From Erythroxylum novogranatense (taxonomy: Eukaryota > Streptophyta > Magnoliopsida > Malpighiales > Erythroxylaceae), in the NCBI GenBank assembly GCA_029891385.1, contig CM057229.1, positions 1,860,001-1,924,000 on the forward strand: 64,000 nucleotides of DNA, written 5' to 3'. Numbering within the stretch: the stretch's first letter is position 1; every line of letters starts with the position of its first letter. The notes under the pieces are model-generated. The model was not told the DNA's origin. It saw only the letters and a list, made by a program, of their open reading frames with translations, and searched no databases. A program made the position numbers and the translations under genes. This document shows positions 9,284 through 21,375 of this stretch, piece after piece.

Positions 9284-12004
9284 TGTAACATCCCGTTACT
9301 GATAGCAAGGGCATTATGGTAATATTGGGTCAGATTGATAGGTTTCATTGCATTCACTGATTGAGCATGTTACTGGCCTCTGATCATAGAGGAACAGGTT
9401 TCTTGCATATGCATTTATTCATAGGTACATGCATTCATGATTTTCTGGCATTTTAATTATGAGTGTGAATTGATTGGATTGGGAACTAGAAATTGACTGA
9501 ATTGACTGGATTATGATTGATTGAGAAATTAGGAATAAGTGGGCTCGAATGACTGATTTAAAATAGTTTAAGAGTGATTGGCAATTGATAGTGGCTTATA
9601 GGAAATTTTCGGGAAATTCAGGAGAAAATGCCCGGACCGAAAATTTTGGAGTGACAGACCGATTGACTGTATAGTACCGAAAAAATGGTCCGATGGCAAT
9701 GGAAAAATTAAGGTTTTACTGCTAGGAAATAAATATGTTGAGCCATTGAAATTTAGAGACTGAAATTTGGACTGATTTGGAGACTTAGGTCTATAAATAG
9801 CTAGGTTTGGAAATTTGGGGAAATTTACCTAAGGTAAAAAAATCGTTCTTCTCTTCCTCCTCCCACGACGTTCATCGATTCCTTCCCCATCGGTGAGGAT
9901 TCTTCGATTTTTCCTTGTGGTTTTCTCTTCATTGTGCAAAGCTAACTTGCTTAATGTGATTGATGAAGGTTGAGAAGGGTTGAGAGTGGTTAATCGGTGA
10001 TTGGAGAAAGTTTTAGGGTTTACGGTGATTTGTGGTTTTGATCTTCGATTGGTAAGTATTTATGGCTTTAGTGTTGTTATTAATGGTTAGTTGTTACATT
10101 TATGGCATTTATTATGGTTGATCTGGGTATATGGGAGTGTTTAATGCTGGTTTTAGTAAGAGAAAAGTCAGAAATCGATCGGAGAAGGCGGTGGCGCGAC
10201 CCGCACGTCGCGACGTCTGGGCCAGCCTTGCCGCGGCGAGTAATTACGCACATGCCGCGACAAGCGCAGCGAGACGCGCGGCGAAGAAGATGGTTCACGC
10301 CGCTAACGTTGTTTCACGCTGCCATGAGCCGCCAGAAGGATGCACGCCGCGGCGAGCGAACCATTTTACGCCGCGGCGAGAGCTTCCTGGCCGCGGCGAA
10401 GGGACTTTTCTGATTGAATTGATTTTAGTTTATTGGGTATATCTAGTAATGTAGACCTCCGATTGAAGTGATTCTTGATTCGTTATGAACTAGAGAAAGA
10501 GGTCTACAATTGAGGATAATTATGGAAGTTAGAATTTAATTTACATGGCATTGATTTATGGAGATTAAGGGCAATTATGGTTCACAGTGTGACCTAAGTA
10601 TTGAATTATGATAATTGGAGTTTCAATTGGGGTTTTCAATAAAGGTTTTGACACAATGGATAGGGAATTGCTATCGAGTATATGAATTGAGAAAATTGAA
10701 CTGAATTATAGGAATGGATCAATCATTGTCGATCGATTGAGCGAAGAGTTAGAATGGGGTATAAGAGTTCAAAATTGGGTTTTAGCGTTGGAAATCGTGA
10801 ACATGCATTGTACATAATTCCATTGAGACATATGCATCACTGAATTGTTTAATTGAGCATTTAGTAATGGGACTGTATTTTACTGTTATAGAGGCGCCGT
10901 TGGATCGTCATTCCACGGACATTGCTGAGACTTCCAGGCAGTAGCTCGGAAGTTACAGGTGAGTAACCTAGTTAGTTTCTCAAATTCCTAATTGTCTAAA
11001 TGCTCTACATGAGTTACTTGCTAATGTGAATTGCATGATTACTGAAATGTATATATAATTGAATTTCACGCTTTTACTGTATTGGACTGGACTACTGCAT
11101 GACACTGAGAAATGCAATATTGGGCTTTTATAGCCACACACTAAATTACTAAACACTGCATTACATGCATAAATGCATGATCAGATAATGGATATGTGAC
11201 TCAAGTTGCTATTATCACTGAAAAGAGCCCCGAGCTCAACATCAGATCGATCGAGCCTCGAGTCCAGGGAGAAATCTCGACGCGCCCCCACGAATCTCGA
11301 CCGAGCACTTGGGCACAACATCAATAATCAAAAGAGTCTCATATGCATTGTATACACATGATGATTGAATTGCGACACTTCATCAATTATGTGATGACAT
11401 GAGAGATTACAAATTGTTACATGCCATCGTAAATCGCTGCATAATATCGTGAATTGTGATATGATATAGCAAATCGTTATAGGCTATCGCAAACCGTTAT
11501 ATACTAATTGTATCTCATCAGGTTGCGGTCAGACGCGATCTGCGTGAATGCATGATTTGAGTGAACCATCGATGATGGTTTTCATCGAGTTCGCAAACTC
11601 GCCTAAAATTGCAACCTATTTTTCGGGATCGATAGAGTAGACTCTAGCTCAGGAGATAGTCTTTTTTGCCGTCTTGAAGCGTCTTTGGCAAGAGAAGCGA
11701 TGGCACACAGGTCGGTCAGCTGGGTTGGACTTTTGCGGATGACTTAGTATAGACGCTTGTATCAGTTTTCTTTTTGGGTTTTGTTAGGGGACTGATAGAC
11801 TTGTCTATTCTGATATTGGATGACTGTATCAAGATTATTTTGGATTTTAAAATTTAATGATTTCTGATATATTATGGTTTTAATTATTGCGATGTCATGT
11901 GGATTATTAGCGAAATTTTCTGGTAGTGCACCTTTATCGTGGGATACGTGTCGGAGTGACCTTCGGGCGTCCCGATGTGTACCATACGGTGAGGGGGTGC
12001 TACA
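9284..12004 (+). mobile_element. Solo LTR (2.7 kb) of a gypsy-type retrotransposon
   Basis: The unit starts TGTAACATCCCG and ends GGGGGTGCTACA, a short imperfect inverted repeat typical of plant gypsy LTR ends. It is flanked by a perfect 5-bp direct repeat TTGTA (9279-9283 and 12005-12009). No internal gag-pol or partner LTR exists inside, so this is a solo LTR left by LTR-LTR recombination. A TATA-box match at 9792 and a following pyrimidine-rich leader with a GGTAAGT donor-like site near 10,051 set the orientation as plus. A GC-rich block (10,190-10,410) produces chance open frames and is not a gene. Confidence 0.9.
9792..9799 (+). promoter_or_regulatory. Putative LTR TATA box
   Basis: The sequence TATAAATA lies about 510 bp into the solo LTR and about 45 bp before a pyrimidine-rich leader (TTCTTCTCTTCCTCC). 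This is the arrangement expected at a U3/R boundary of a plant retrotransposon. No transcription evidence is available here. Confidence 0.5.
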
Positions 12005-12009
12005 TTGTA

Positions 12010-12210
12010 AATGAAATTAATCCTGAGTGCAATTATTATAAATGTAATTGAAAAAGTTTATGAATGAAACGAGCCTGAATTGATTATTGATTTTTCGCAA
12101 AAGTGTGCATTGTTTTAAAAAGAAAAAAGAATTGTAATGAGATTTTAATGATTGAGTGTGTGTAGCATGCCACTCTTGCGGGGCATGGACCCGGATATCA
12201 CTCAAGGTGT
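12010..12210. repeat. Fragment of an older LTR, right piece
   Basis: This is the continuation of the old LTR interrupted by the solo LTR. It resembles an LTR end, with gtgtagcatgccactc...ggggcatggac near 12,158-12,190, similar in style to the GTGTACC...GGGGGTGCTACA end of the solo LTR. The right boundary is uncertain. Confidence 0.4.
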
Positions 12211-12800
12211 CGAGTACCAAAATAATAGCATTTCAAATAGATTGGAGTGGCTAAAAGGTCACTGGAGTAGTTTGGTAGAATTTGGTTAAGTGATGGTAGT
12301 GGAGGTGTTTGACGAATAGGCTATATTCTATTCTATTTTGTGGAGAATTATGGACGAATTGGACTGAATGGTAAGCAATGGAATTGAAGGACTTTGACTC
12401 AGCTTTCCAATGGTTCAAATTTGACTCAATTTGGATGTGTGGTTTGGAAGACATGATTGATTTAGTATAGATTGGTTAAATTGGATGATATAACAAAATG
12501 TGTATAGAAATTGAGTTGTTTTTGGAAAACAGTCAAACCCAAACTATAACAATTGGTTTGCTATGAATCCAAACGAAATTAACAAGTAAAATAAAACAAA
12601 AGGAAATTTGAGTTGTAAAAACTTGAAAGGAAACTCTCACTCTTTTATTATCTAATCCCCTTATATATGGAAAAAAACTTGACTTAAATAAGCAAACAAA
12701 AGCTAGAAGAATGTGGATGAGCACAAGCAGTCCGACCACACATTCTTTGTGTCTTTAAATGACTTTAAAACATACCTAATATGGCTCAAAACATTTGCCA
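12211..12800. other. Intergenic, no gene recognised
   Basis: AT-rich sequence with only short chance reading frames. No protein family, tRNA or terminal repeat was recognised. It separates the LTR nest from the LINE. Confidence 0.5.
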
Positions 12801-15702
12801 TTAACTTGTCATTAAGAGGAAAAAATAGCTAATTAAGGGGATGTTTGTGAACTCCACAACTGTGGCGTAAAAGGCGCTTGCGGGAAGAGGAGAAGTCACC
12901 ACGAAAACAAACAGTCCCCAATCGTTTACCCAATTATCCAACCAGAATAACACCTTTCTCCCATTTCCCAGTTTCCATCTTATCCCTTGGCGAACAAAGT
13001 GCCAAGTTATGGAGATGGCTCTCCAGATAACGGAAGCCCCTGGTCTATCTAGAGTGAGTCGGATAAAGGTGGGATCAAGACGATATTTAATCCTTAAGAT
13101 ACGAACCCAAAAAGTTGTGGGTTGTGTGATTAACGCCCAGCCCAACTTAGCCAAAAGAGCGTCATTTGTAGAATGAATACGCTTGAGACCGAGGCCCCCC
13201 ATTTTCTTGGGTTGACATACTGTCACCCATTTTACGAGGTGCATGTTCCTGTGTTCTCCTGTTGATCCCCAAATAAAATCCCTCATGATACGCTCCAACT
13301 CATCGCAAAGTTGTCGAGGGAGACGTACTGTTTCCGTAGTGTAAATGGGGAGAGCCGAAATAACTGATTGAGTTAAAGTAACTCTCCTAGTTAGAGACGA
13401 AATCTTTTCCTGCCATCCGGCAAGTTTCTTGTGAGCATGATCCAAGATATGTTGGTAGGTGCGCCTCATGGTACGCTCATGGATCAACAAGACTCCTAAG
13501 TACTTCCTAAGATTATTTGAACTTGTGAAGTTCAGGATTTGGTTGAGCCTTTGCACCGAAGTTGGGGAGACATTTTTGAAGAAAAAAATGAGTCTTCTCA
13601 AGATTGACTTTTTGTCCTGGTGATTGACAAAACATCTCTAGGGTATGTGCTATTATACGCGTTTGGGTCTCCGTGGCTTCAACAAAAAGAACCAGATCAT
13701 CTGCAAAAAAGAGATGAGATATGTGCGGTCCTATAGAGGTCAGATGAATCGATTTCCAGAGTCCTTGATCCACCACATAGGAAATTAGATGACCAAGCCT
13801 TTCCATGCACAACATAAAAAGGTAAGGCGATAGTGGATCTCCTTGCCAAAGACCTTGTGAGGGCCTGAAAGGATTCGTATGGGTACCTTGCCAAGCGACT
13901 TGTATAGTAACTGTTGTAACATACTTCATAATGACATAAATAAGAAGATCCGAAAGTCCAATGTCTATAAGTGTGTTTTGAATAAAATCCCAACGGAGTC
14001 TATCATAATCTTTTTCCAAGTCTACCATGATCACAAAATAGTCAGTTTTCTCCTTTTACTTGCGCATCGAGTGGATGACTTCCTAAGCTATGATGATATT
14101 ATCGGTAATTTGTTGGCCAGGAATAAAGTTGTACTGAGTCTCCTCCACAAGATGCTCCATCTGATTCTTAAGTCGATTAACAAGAATTTTTGAGATAATC
14201 TTAGAGAGCGCTGCGCAGAGACTAATCGGACGGAAGTGAGACATATTAGTAGGGGTGGGGATTTTTTGAATTAGAACCAGGATGGTTTGATTTAAGTTCT
14301 CTTCCCACCGTCCTAAGCTAAAAACTTCCTTAATGTAATCCACTACGCTGGGCCCAACCTGCCTCCATTGTTTTTGAAAAAATAAAGCATTGAATCAATC
14401 AACCCCCGAAGCTTTAATAGGATTCATATCGAAAATCGCCTTTTTCACTTTGATGTCATGGATCGATCAATTTAGGTCACAAATCCCACCCTCTGAGATT
14501 GAAGGGAAAGCACCCAAGATTGGAAAACAAGGCATAGTGCCTTCATCGGCAATATAAAGATGAACAAAGAAATTCCTGGCAATCAAACCTAGTTGGTCCG
14601 GATCTGATATCGGCATGCCATTTGAATCGATATGACGTTCTATCTTCATCCTCTTTCTTCTAGTAAGGGTAAGGGTGTGGTAATATTTCATATTTTGATC
14701 GTCTTTCGAGATCCATTCGCATCGGGCTCTCTAGTGCCAAAAAATTTCTTCCTCGCAAAGAACTTGGGTTGAATCCTCACACAATTTATCCTCCAAAACC
14801 AATAAATCGTCCATGGTGTTAATTGCCAGTGCCCTTTTAATGCCCTCCAAATGCACTACTAGTCATTCTTTCCTATGGAAAGTATTATCGAAGTCCACTT
14901 TATTCCATCTCAAAAGATGTTTGGAGAAAGTACTTAAGGATTTGCCCATCGTCTCCTCAGCAGGTAACCAATACTCTGTTACCACATCGTCAAATCCGGG
15001 GTGTGTGAGTCAAACATTCTGGAATCTAAAAACTGAGGTTCCTATTTTTCGTGGAGAGTCTTTGTGTAAATGGAGCAGCATGGGATGATGATCGGAGCCC
15101 ATAAAGGGTAAGTGGTGGTTCACCATATGAGGAAACTCCTGAAGCCACGTTGTTGAGTCAAAAACTCTATCCAATCTGGCTTGGATCATTCCTCTTCTTT
15201 ACACCCGTGCACCCAATCTTGAAAAGATTTGTTCACCACTCTTGATGTGCTAGCCCCTCCACGTTTATCCGTATGATTTAGTTTGGCATTGAAATCCCCG
15301 CCGATAAGCCAATGTCTACGGATAGAATTTTCGATCCAACTTAAGACCGGTCAGAGAAGTTTTTAAGAGGTCATTTGCGGGCTAGCATAGACTGTTGTAA
15401 AGTCAAATTCACTAGAATCATGTTTGATGGTGGTGTGAACGAATTGTCGATGAGCTATGACTACTGCTATATCAAAATCTACCTTCCATAGCAGCTAGAT
15501 CCCTCCCGAGAAACCTATAACTTCAACACGAAAAAAAAAAGTTGAAACCCAAAGTATGTACTATGGCGTTGGCCCTAGAACCACTAATACAGGTTTCTAA
15601 CAAAACTAAAATACCTGGGTTATACGTACGCAAGTAATTAAGCAGGGTGACTAAAAATCTAGGTCATCCTGCTCCTCGGCAATTCCAAATGATAATCGAC
15701 AT
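12801..15702 (-). pseudogene. LINE ORF2: endonuclease and reverse transcriptase (broken)
   Basis: The frame begins ATG at 15,702 with S-I-I-I-W-N-C-R-G-A-G, the hallmark start of plant L1 endonucleases, but meets a TGA within 13 codons. Downstream segments are in different frames: F-R-P-I-S-L-C and P-G-Q-Q-I-T-D-N-I (14,343-14,083), [19 protein letters not shown] and the F-A-D-D active site (14,034-13,513), then the L-A-G-W and R-L-P-R post-RT region with W-G-S-T-G (13,601-12,801). No RNase H domain follows. The protein would have nicked DNA and primed reverse transcription; this copy cannot. Confidence 0.9.
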
Positions 15703-16133
15703 AATTAAAAACAATAAGGAAAAGAACTTCTTTACGACTGGAAACTAGTTGTACCTGCAGCGATATCGGTCTGGATGTCTACATCCAATGTCAGCTATTC
15801 AAGCTCTTCATCAGGCCGTTGTTGATTTAAAGCCGTCGAGACATCCAGCCCGATTTCAAATTCTGAAAGTCAAGTAGTAGTGGTTGTGTGGCCCTCTCTA
15901 TTAGTAGAAATCACCTTCTAATCCTCGATTCCTTTCATAATTTGATTGTCGCAAACCATTTCTGTGTGTAAATGAATTTCAATAGCTATATACTTTTCTT
16001 ATGGGGAGGGTTGGATATGAAGCCGAGGGACAATAGTCGTCCCATTGTTGGAGGGATTTCGGGCCTAGGAAGTTGCTCCCCTTATTAACTGTAATGGGCC
16101 TGCTTATTTTCCACATAAGTTCTTCTTCAGATT

Positions 16134-17248
16134 TCAATTGGGCCTATTGGCTTTGAAGACAGACTCGATTTGTGGTTGCTTACCCTTACCTATCACTACA
16201 TCCACATTAAAACTTTGTACAAGTCCAAATGGGTTTTTGGGAGGTGGGACCTCTTGACATACTTCACCCTCCTTAGTCTTATCATCCTGGTTTGCTAATA
16301 GAGAGTACCTCGAGCCCCTAGTCTGTGTCACCTCACTATCACATCCAACCGGTGTCGACCGTTGTAAGGAAGGGTGTGGGCCTGCTGTAGATGAACGTTG
16401 TACTGGAGGTCGTGTGTTATGCCTCTGCACCTACGTCCAAGGGTCGTATCCTTGGTTATTGCCTTTCGTTGCTGGGCCGACCATTTATGGTTCTGCGAGT
16501 ATCGTCTCTGTCGGACCTTCATTGGCCGGTGGGTGGAGAGTATCCGATGGCGAGGGATGGCGTTGTGGGTATTTTTCTGTGACATGCGTAATCCTCCCAC
16601 ATGTAAAATAGAGTTGAGGTAAACCTTCATATGCTATTCGAAGGGTCTCGTCGTCCATCTCCATACTATGTCTCAGAGGGGAGCTCAGGTCTACATCCAC
16701 CGCCGGACGTGCAAATTTGCCCCGATTCAACTGCAACGTAGCTTCGTCAATATGGACTGTTGTCCCTACTAGGTTTCCTATAGCAGTTAAGATCTTTGGG
16801 TGATATTTGGCTATAGATAAATCAGGAATCCGTATCCGTACCACCGCACGGTTCACCTGGCCTTGAGAAGGACGAAACGATGACACCCATCATTGAACCG
16901 AAAACACCTGTCCAAAGATGATCCAGGGGCCTTGCGTTAATGCCTTAAGGTAGTCTTCATCTTCCTTGAATCGCACCAGGAAGTAATCGTTGTCTAAGTC
17001 AACGATTTTCATCTGCCCCTTTGGAAGCCACATGGTCTGCAGACACGAGCTGAGAAGGTGGTAACCGATTTGGCGTCTGAGCAGTTTGATGACGACGACC
17101 TTTGCCCACTGGTTGTCAAGCTTGGTCTTAGATTGTGGGAGAGGGTGATTCCCCCTCCTTCCTCCCTAGACACCTGAATGTCGCCTTCTTTTGTTTCTAT
17201 TTCGTCCTCATCATGCCAGTAGCCTCCGTCGAAATTCATGGCAGCCAT
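16134..17248 (-). pseudogene. LINE ORF1 nucleic-acid-binding protein (broken)
   Basis: Three overlapping minus-strand frames (17,248-17,009; 16,886-16,485; 16,630-16,134) carry an ORF1 protein of the plant type (DUF4283 plus CCHC knuckle). The core shows V-R-I-R-I-P-D-L, L-T-A-I-G-N-L-V-G-T and F-A-R-P-A-V-D-V-D-L, typical of this family. The following knuckle reads Y-F-T-C-G-R-I-T-H-V-T-E-K-Y-P, so the first and last Cys of C-x2-C-x4-H-x4-C are both Tyr. The frame is broken between segments. Confidence 0.8.
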
Positions 17249-17645
17249 GTAAGTTGGTTTTGGAAGGATTATAGGCTCATCCTCCCTCTTTCAGGTGCGA
17301 TCCCTTTTAGCTAGTTGCCCCTCATGTATAGGGGAGTCCATGTTGCAACCAGGTTAACCCTCGAGGCCGTTAACCGGTGACATGCAACCCAGAAATAAGC
17401 TTTTGTTAACGGGAAAGTAGTCCAGTATTCTGGAGAGAGAAAAGGTGGTGGAAGAGACATTTAACTTGCCTTTGGACAGCTTGAATGCCGATATTGACCC
17501 ATTTCCCTTTTCCAAGAGCTTGAACATGGGTACTACCAGTCTGAAATTTAGTCGTAGATCGATTTCGTATCCTTACCGGTTGTTTCTCGAAGGAAAAATA
17601 ACGAAATGAAACAACTGTGTTATAGAAAGGGTATACTTTTCCTCC

Positions 17646-19134
17646 TTAATCATACGGTATTTGGATGTACGCTGCATCGCAGACAAATGGGACATCGGCA
17701 TATATACCTGGGAGAGCTCACCGTATGCACTCCAAGGCTATGATCAACGGGTACACAAACGTCACGGCTGTCCAAAAGTGCGTACCCAATTTACCCCAAC
17801 ATGCAGCGAGTGGCATCCAGCGACTCACAGTTCCTATCACCTGCAGAGAGATCTCCAACAGCATGCCCATCCCCACATGAAATCTGAAAAAGTGCGGCCG
17901 CTCCTTCCTCTGCTAGAATCAATGCAGCATTAAACCACATTCAACAACCAAGATCCATTTTATTTATAGCATAACAAGATTCAAGAAGCATACCTGGAAT
18001 TGGGATTTGCATCTTCTCCATGTTTCTTCAAACCTATCAAACAGAGAAAATACAAACTTTGCAAGAGAGAGTAATGGTAGAACACCCACACACTTTTCTT
18101 CCACACCCAATACACCCTATGTATATCTCTATACTTAACAATTGCACCTTATGTCATATCCATGACATGTTCTACCCTAAGGGGTAGAATAGGCTAATTG
18201 TTTCGTTAGTAATTGGATGGAATAAACTATAGTTTAATGGGCCAACTTATAGTAATTAGGGTACCACCATGTGCCTCAAATGTAATTAGCAAATTAACCA
18301 TCTCATTATGGTTATTAAATGTATATTAGGCAATTCAATTGTGATTAGGCATATAGAATTAAGTTGTGATTATATTAGTCAAAAAACATGTATTTCTAAC
18401 ATCCACCTCATAACTCCAAGATATGCAATAAAGAAATAGGCCATCGAGAACCAGCTTAGTAACCTCCCAAGGGCTCTACGGAATGGATAGGTTAAAAACT
18501 CAAAAGTTTTCGAGAAAGGGATGTACATGATATGCTGTCTCAGCGTACATCCATGTTTCGTGAAGTGGCATCAGATAAGGGAGGCACGCCAAAGTTCTCC
18601 ACCAACACCTAGGCATTCTGGTCATTGGTGGATAGCGAAAACTGGATGGCACATCCTCTGTGGCTCGAGGACACAGGTAAGATCTACGGTGTCTTGGTAG
18701 TGAAAGAATGGCATGTGAAAGGCTAGAAGCAGCATTAAGACATGAAGATGATACACCTGGAGTCAAGAAACTAGAATTCAGAAAAGAAGAAACTTTTCAA
18801 ATGCGCTGCAGTTACTTTACATAAGTAAAGATCACGTCAGAAGCCTTGGAACAAGGCTTGTTTCAAACGTTGATTGCAATTTTTCCTTGCTCATGAAAAC
18901 AATCCCTTCAATTAGCAAGAAAATGGAAGGGAACCAAAGGATTTCAGAAAGAAAAACACATGACTTTCATGTACCTGTAAACAACCAGGATTTTGTTTCC
19001 ACTGGCCGTTTTCTCGAATTCCTGACACTTGACAATGCTGCCTTGGCAGGAAAACAGGGAGTAGAGCTGGAAACCACGCAACAAGGCCTGTCTTTACATC
19101 CCCCGGCACTTGTTAAAGCATACCCAATTTTCAT
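17646..19134 (-). pseudogene. TIC20-I-like plastid protein import gene, disabled
   Basis: Three minus-strand exons read as a TIC20-I homologue, the channel-forming subunit of the inner-envelope (TIC) import complex. Exon 1 (19,134-18,975) is a Ser/Ala-rich transit-peptide-like start; exon 2 (18,756-18,407) holds D-V-P-S-S-F-R-Y-P-P-M-T, W-W-R-T-L-A-C-L-P-Y-L-M-P and E-T-W-M-Y-A-E-T-A; exon 3 (17,907-17,646) holds P-H-F-F-R-F-H, I-G-T-V-S-R-W-M-P-L and D-A-A-Y-I-Q-I-P-Y-D-stop. These match the conserved Arabidopsis TIC20-I body closely as I remember it. GT-AG junctions are present, and a 5'UTR intron acceptor lies at 19,164. Two defects are seen: one extra T near 18,501-18,505 shifts frame after L-E-N-F, and TGA at 17,720-17,718 replaces the Cys of I-R-C-A-L. 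The assembly could be wrong at either site. Confidence 0.88.
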
Positions 19135-19163
19135 CGTGCAGCTATTCGAAGTCTGACACGTAC

Positions 19164-21300
19164 CTGGAAAACAGCCATTCAAACAACATGAATAAAAAAT
19201 GATGTCAGAAACAACTCCAACGTTACCACTCAGAAAGCTGAAACGAATGCTAGAATAACCAAATCGTAGTTGAAGATAAACGGATCGACTAAAACTGATT
19301 CTGCAAGAAGGAGAATTGCAGTATCATCATTGCGTAGCAAAATCATTGCCAAATCCGTCTTCTTAATCATCAAAATTGCAAACAACTCAGTAAAGATTGT
19401 TAAAACAGATCAACAACACAATTCCAAAATTTGCAGGCATATGATGGATATGGTCTCCAAAACGTGGATAGACATATAATATGCAGTATACCATTTAGGT
19501 TAATCCCAATATACATTAAGAAGATCGCCATTCATTTCTCTCGAACCCAATCCTCACGCCCTATAGATTAAACCCATGAAAAGTAATCTCCACTTAGCCA
19601 TAAAAGCACACAAGAAAACTATACTACTGAATTGGGCAGATATGGCGGGAAAGGACTTATCTTTAATCGAAAAATCAAAGCTTTAAGATCACATAAGCTG
19701 CCGGCTTGAGTGAGCTCAGTACGGTTTTCTGCGACCACAAACTTTGTCCTGACTCCCGCACGTGTTTGACTACGAGAATGTTGGGCCAATCTTATGTTGT
19801 CTTGTCCCTCGAGTCCAGCTCTAATGGGTCTGTGTCCCAATTTCGAAGTTATGATAATTTCTTGGCATCTGCTGAAACATAAATAACCAATAATTAAAAA
19901 TAAGATGCAAGGGCCCAGATGCTATGGCTCCGGTTTATCCGAGGCCCAATTAGATCCAAGCCTTAGTCTGATTGAATTAGATGCAACTAGCCTAATTGTC
20001 CGTTTGATTGTGCTTTTGAAGGGTCAATAAATATTTTTTTTCTCACCTTAAAAGTTTTTTAAGAAAATAACTATTTTACTGGAAAATAAAAATCACTTTT
20101 TAAATAGTAACTTTTTTGATAGTTAAAATACAATTTTTTAAAAGTTCAAATTTGAAACTTCTAAAAAAGTACTTTCTTAGGTAATTTTTCATATCGTTAA
20201 TGAGCCTATTTTTAATCCTTTTTTCTTATGTTTTACACATAATTTTACAATACTTACAAACTTATTTTTAAGTTTATTTTGAAATTTATATAATATTATT
20301 TGATTTTTAAATATTAATTTTAATTCATATAAAAGATTTGGTTAGATATATTTTATTTATGTTTTATATGGTTTAAAATTATATAATACTTAATATATTA
20401 TACTTTGTATATTGTTTAATATACTTTAAGTAATATTTATATGCATAAATAATTTTATTATAAAATAAAATATAGTTAAAATTAAAATATTTTTATTTTT
20501 ATGTTATCGGTATAATTTTTTTTAAAATTCTTTTAAAATGACAACTAAATAATCAACTGATTTTTAAAAAAATTTAGAAAAATTCTACTAACAAAACCTC
20601 AATTAATATGAAATCATTGAAAGTACAAATCAGCCCAGTCTAAGTTTTTTATTTTTAATTAAAATATAAAAATAACATTATTTTATTTATAATTGTCAAA
20701 TCCTAGCTCAAGTTTAAGTTGAGCTTCAGCAGGCTAAACTTGAGCTTTGTTCGAGTCTCGATCAACTCAGAGCTTAATCCGTTGAAGCTGAGTTGAATCG
20801 AGAAGTCCCGAAATCAAATGTCGTATCTATTTAGGACATGACTAATTCCGTTTATGATGTCCATATGAAGCATATTCTTCTAGGCTTAGGACATTGTATG
20901 TTTTTTACTCGATGTTTTACCGTTTTATAAAGCCATGGTAAAAAGCAAATGGCATACAAATTAAAGAGTTAGAAACTAAAAGGAAAAGGGACAAAAAAAG
21001 GAGAAGCTGGAAAGTAAAAAAGACAAACAAAAAGCAAAAGCAAAAGAAAGCATCATCATAATAGGAAGAGAGAAGAGCGCACAATTCCCCATGTGGGCTT
21101 CACTAATAATTATTTACTTAAATTTTTGTTGCTTGATTAATAAATTATTATTTGTTGCTCACATTCACTCCTCACTATGCTTTCCCTTTCCTAACGCCGT
21201 TATAACGATCGCCCCCTACTCTTTGCCGCCACACCAAACAGAACCCCCAACTCCGTCCTCCACGCCGTTACAGTCCCTCGCGTCGCATACAAAGCCTCCG
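19164..21300. other. Intergenic and upstream regions, AT-rich
   Basis: The left part (19,164-19,860) is probably the 5'UTR intron and promoter of the TIC20-like gene. From about 20,000 to 20,650 the sequence is extremely AT-rich, with runs of T and A and no frame of note. The block at 20,700-20,810 has repeated agctcaag/gagctt motifs like those near 63,480-63,690, suggesting a dispersed non-coding repeat. No gene was recognised. Confidence 0.5.
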
Positions 21301-21317
21301 CTTTGCTTCTTTTTAGC

Positions 21318-21375
21318 GTCTCCCTCTCTCTCTCTCTCTGTGGCTCACTCGCTCTCTTCTCTCTCTTTCTCTCAT
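21318..21375 (+). promoter_or_regulatory. CT-rich 5' leader of the RING gene
   Basis: A (CT)n tract and further CTCTCTTTCTCTC lie just before the first spliced 5'UTR segment of the RING gene. Pyrimidine-rich tracts of this kind are common around plant transcription starts. The exact start is unknown. Confidence 0.45.

Larger units (their letters stand above)
12801..17600 (-). mobile_element. Degenerate L1-type LINE (non-LTR retrotransposon)
   Basis: Minus-strand remains of both LINE proteins are present in the right order: an ORF1 nucleic-acid-binding protein (17,248-16,134), then ORF2 with an endonuclease starting at 15,702 and a reverse transcriptase (14,700-12,801). The C-terminal RNase H seen in the second LINE of this window is absent, so the 3' end appears truncated or lost. 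The 5' leader appears to extend to about 17,600, directly against the stop codon of the TIC20-like gene. Many frameshifts and stops make it an old inactive copy. Exact ends and a target duplication were not found. Confidence 0.85.

Noticed and set aside
10102..10454. Two overlapping ~100-codon plus-strand frames rich in Arg and Ala
   Set aside because: They lie in the GC-rich palindrome block of the solo LTR; composition explains them, and no protein family or start context supports coding.
16391..16622. Three overlapping plus-strand frames
   Set aside because: They are antisense shadows of the LINE ORF1 region on the minus strand.
17661..17933. Plus-strand frames of 71-90 codons
   Set aside because: They are antisense to exon 3 of the TIC20-like gene, whose residues are clearly recognisable.
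18887..19156. An 89-codon plus-strand frame
   Set aside because: It is antisense to exon 1 of the TIC20-like gene, which has splice sites and homology on the minus strand.
18967..19182. Cys-rich minus frame resembling a LysM/GPI lectin tail
   Set aside because: It was first considered a LYM-type receptor fragment because of its Cys spacing; it is better explained as the transit-peptide exon of the TIC20-like gene in correct splice phase.
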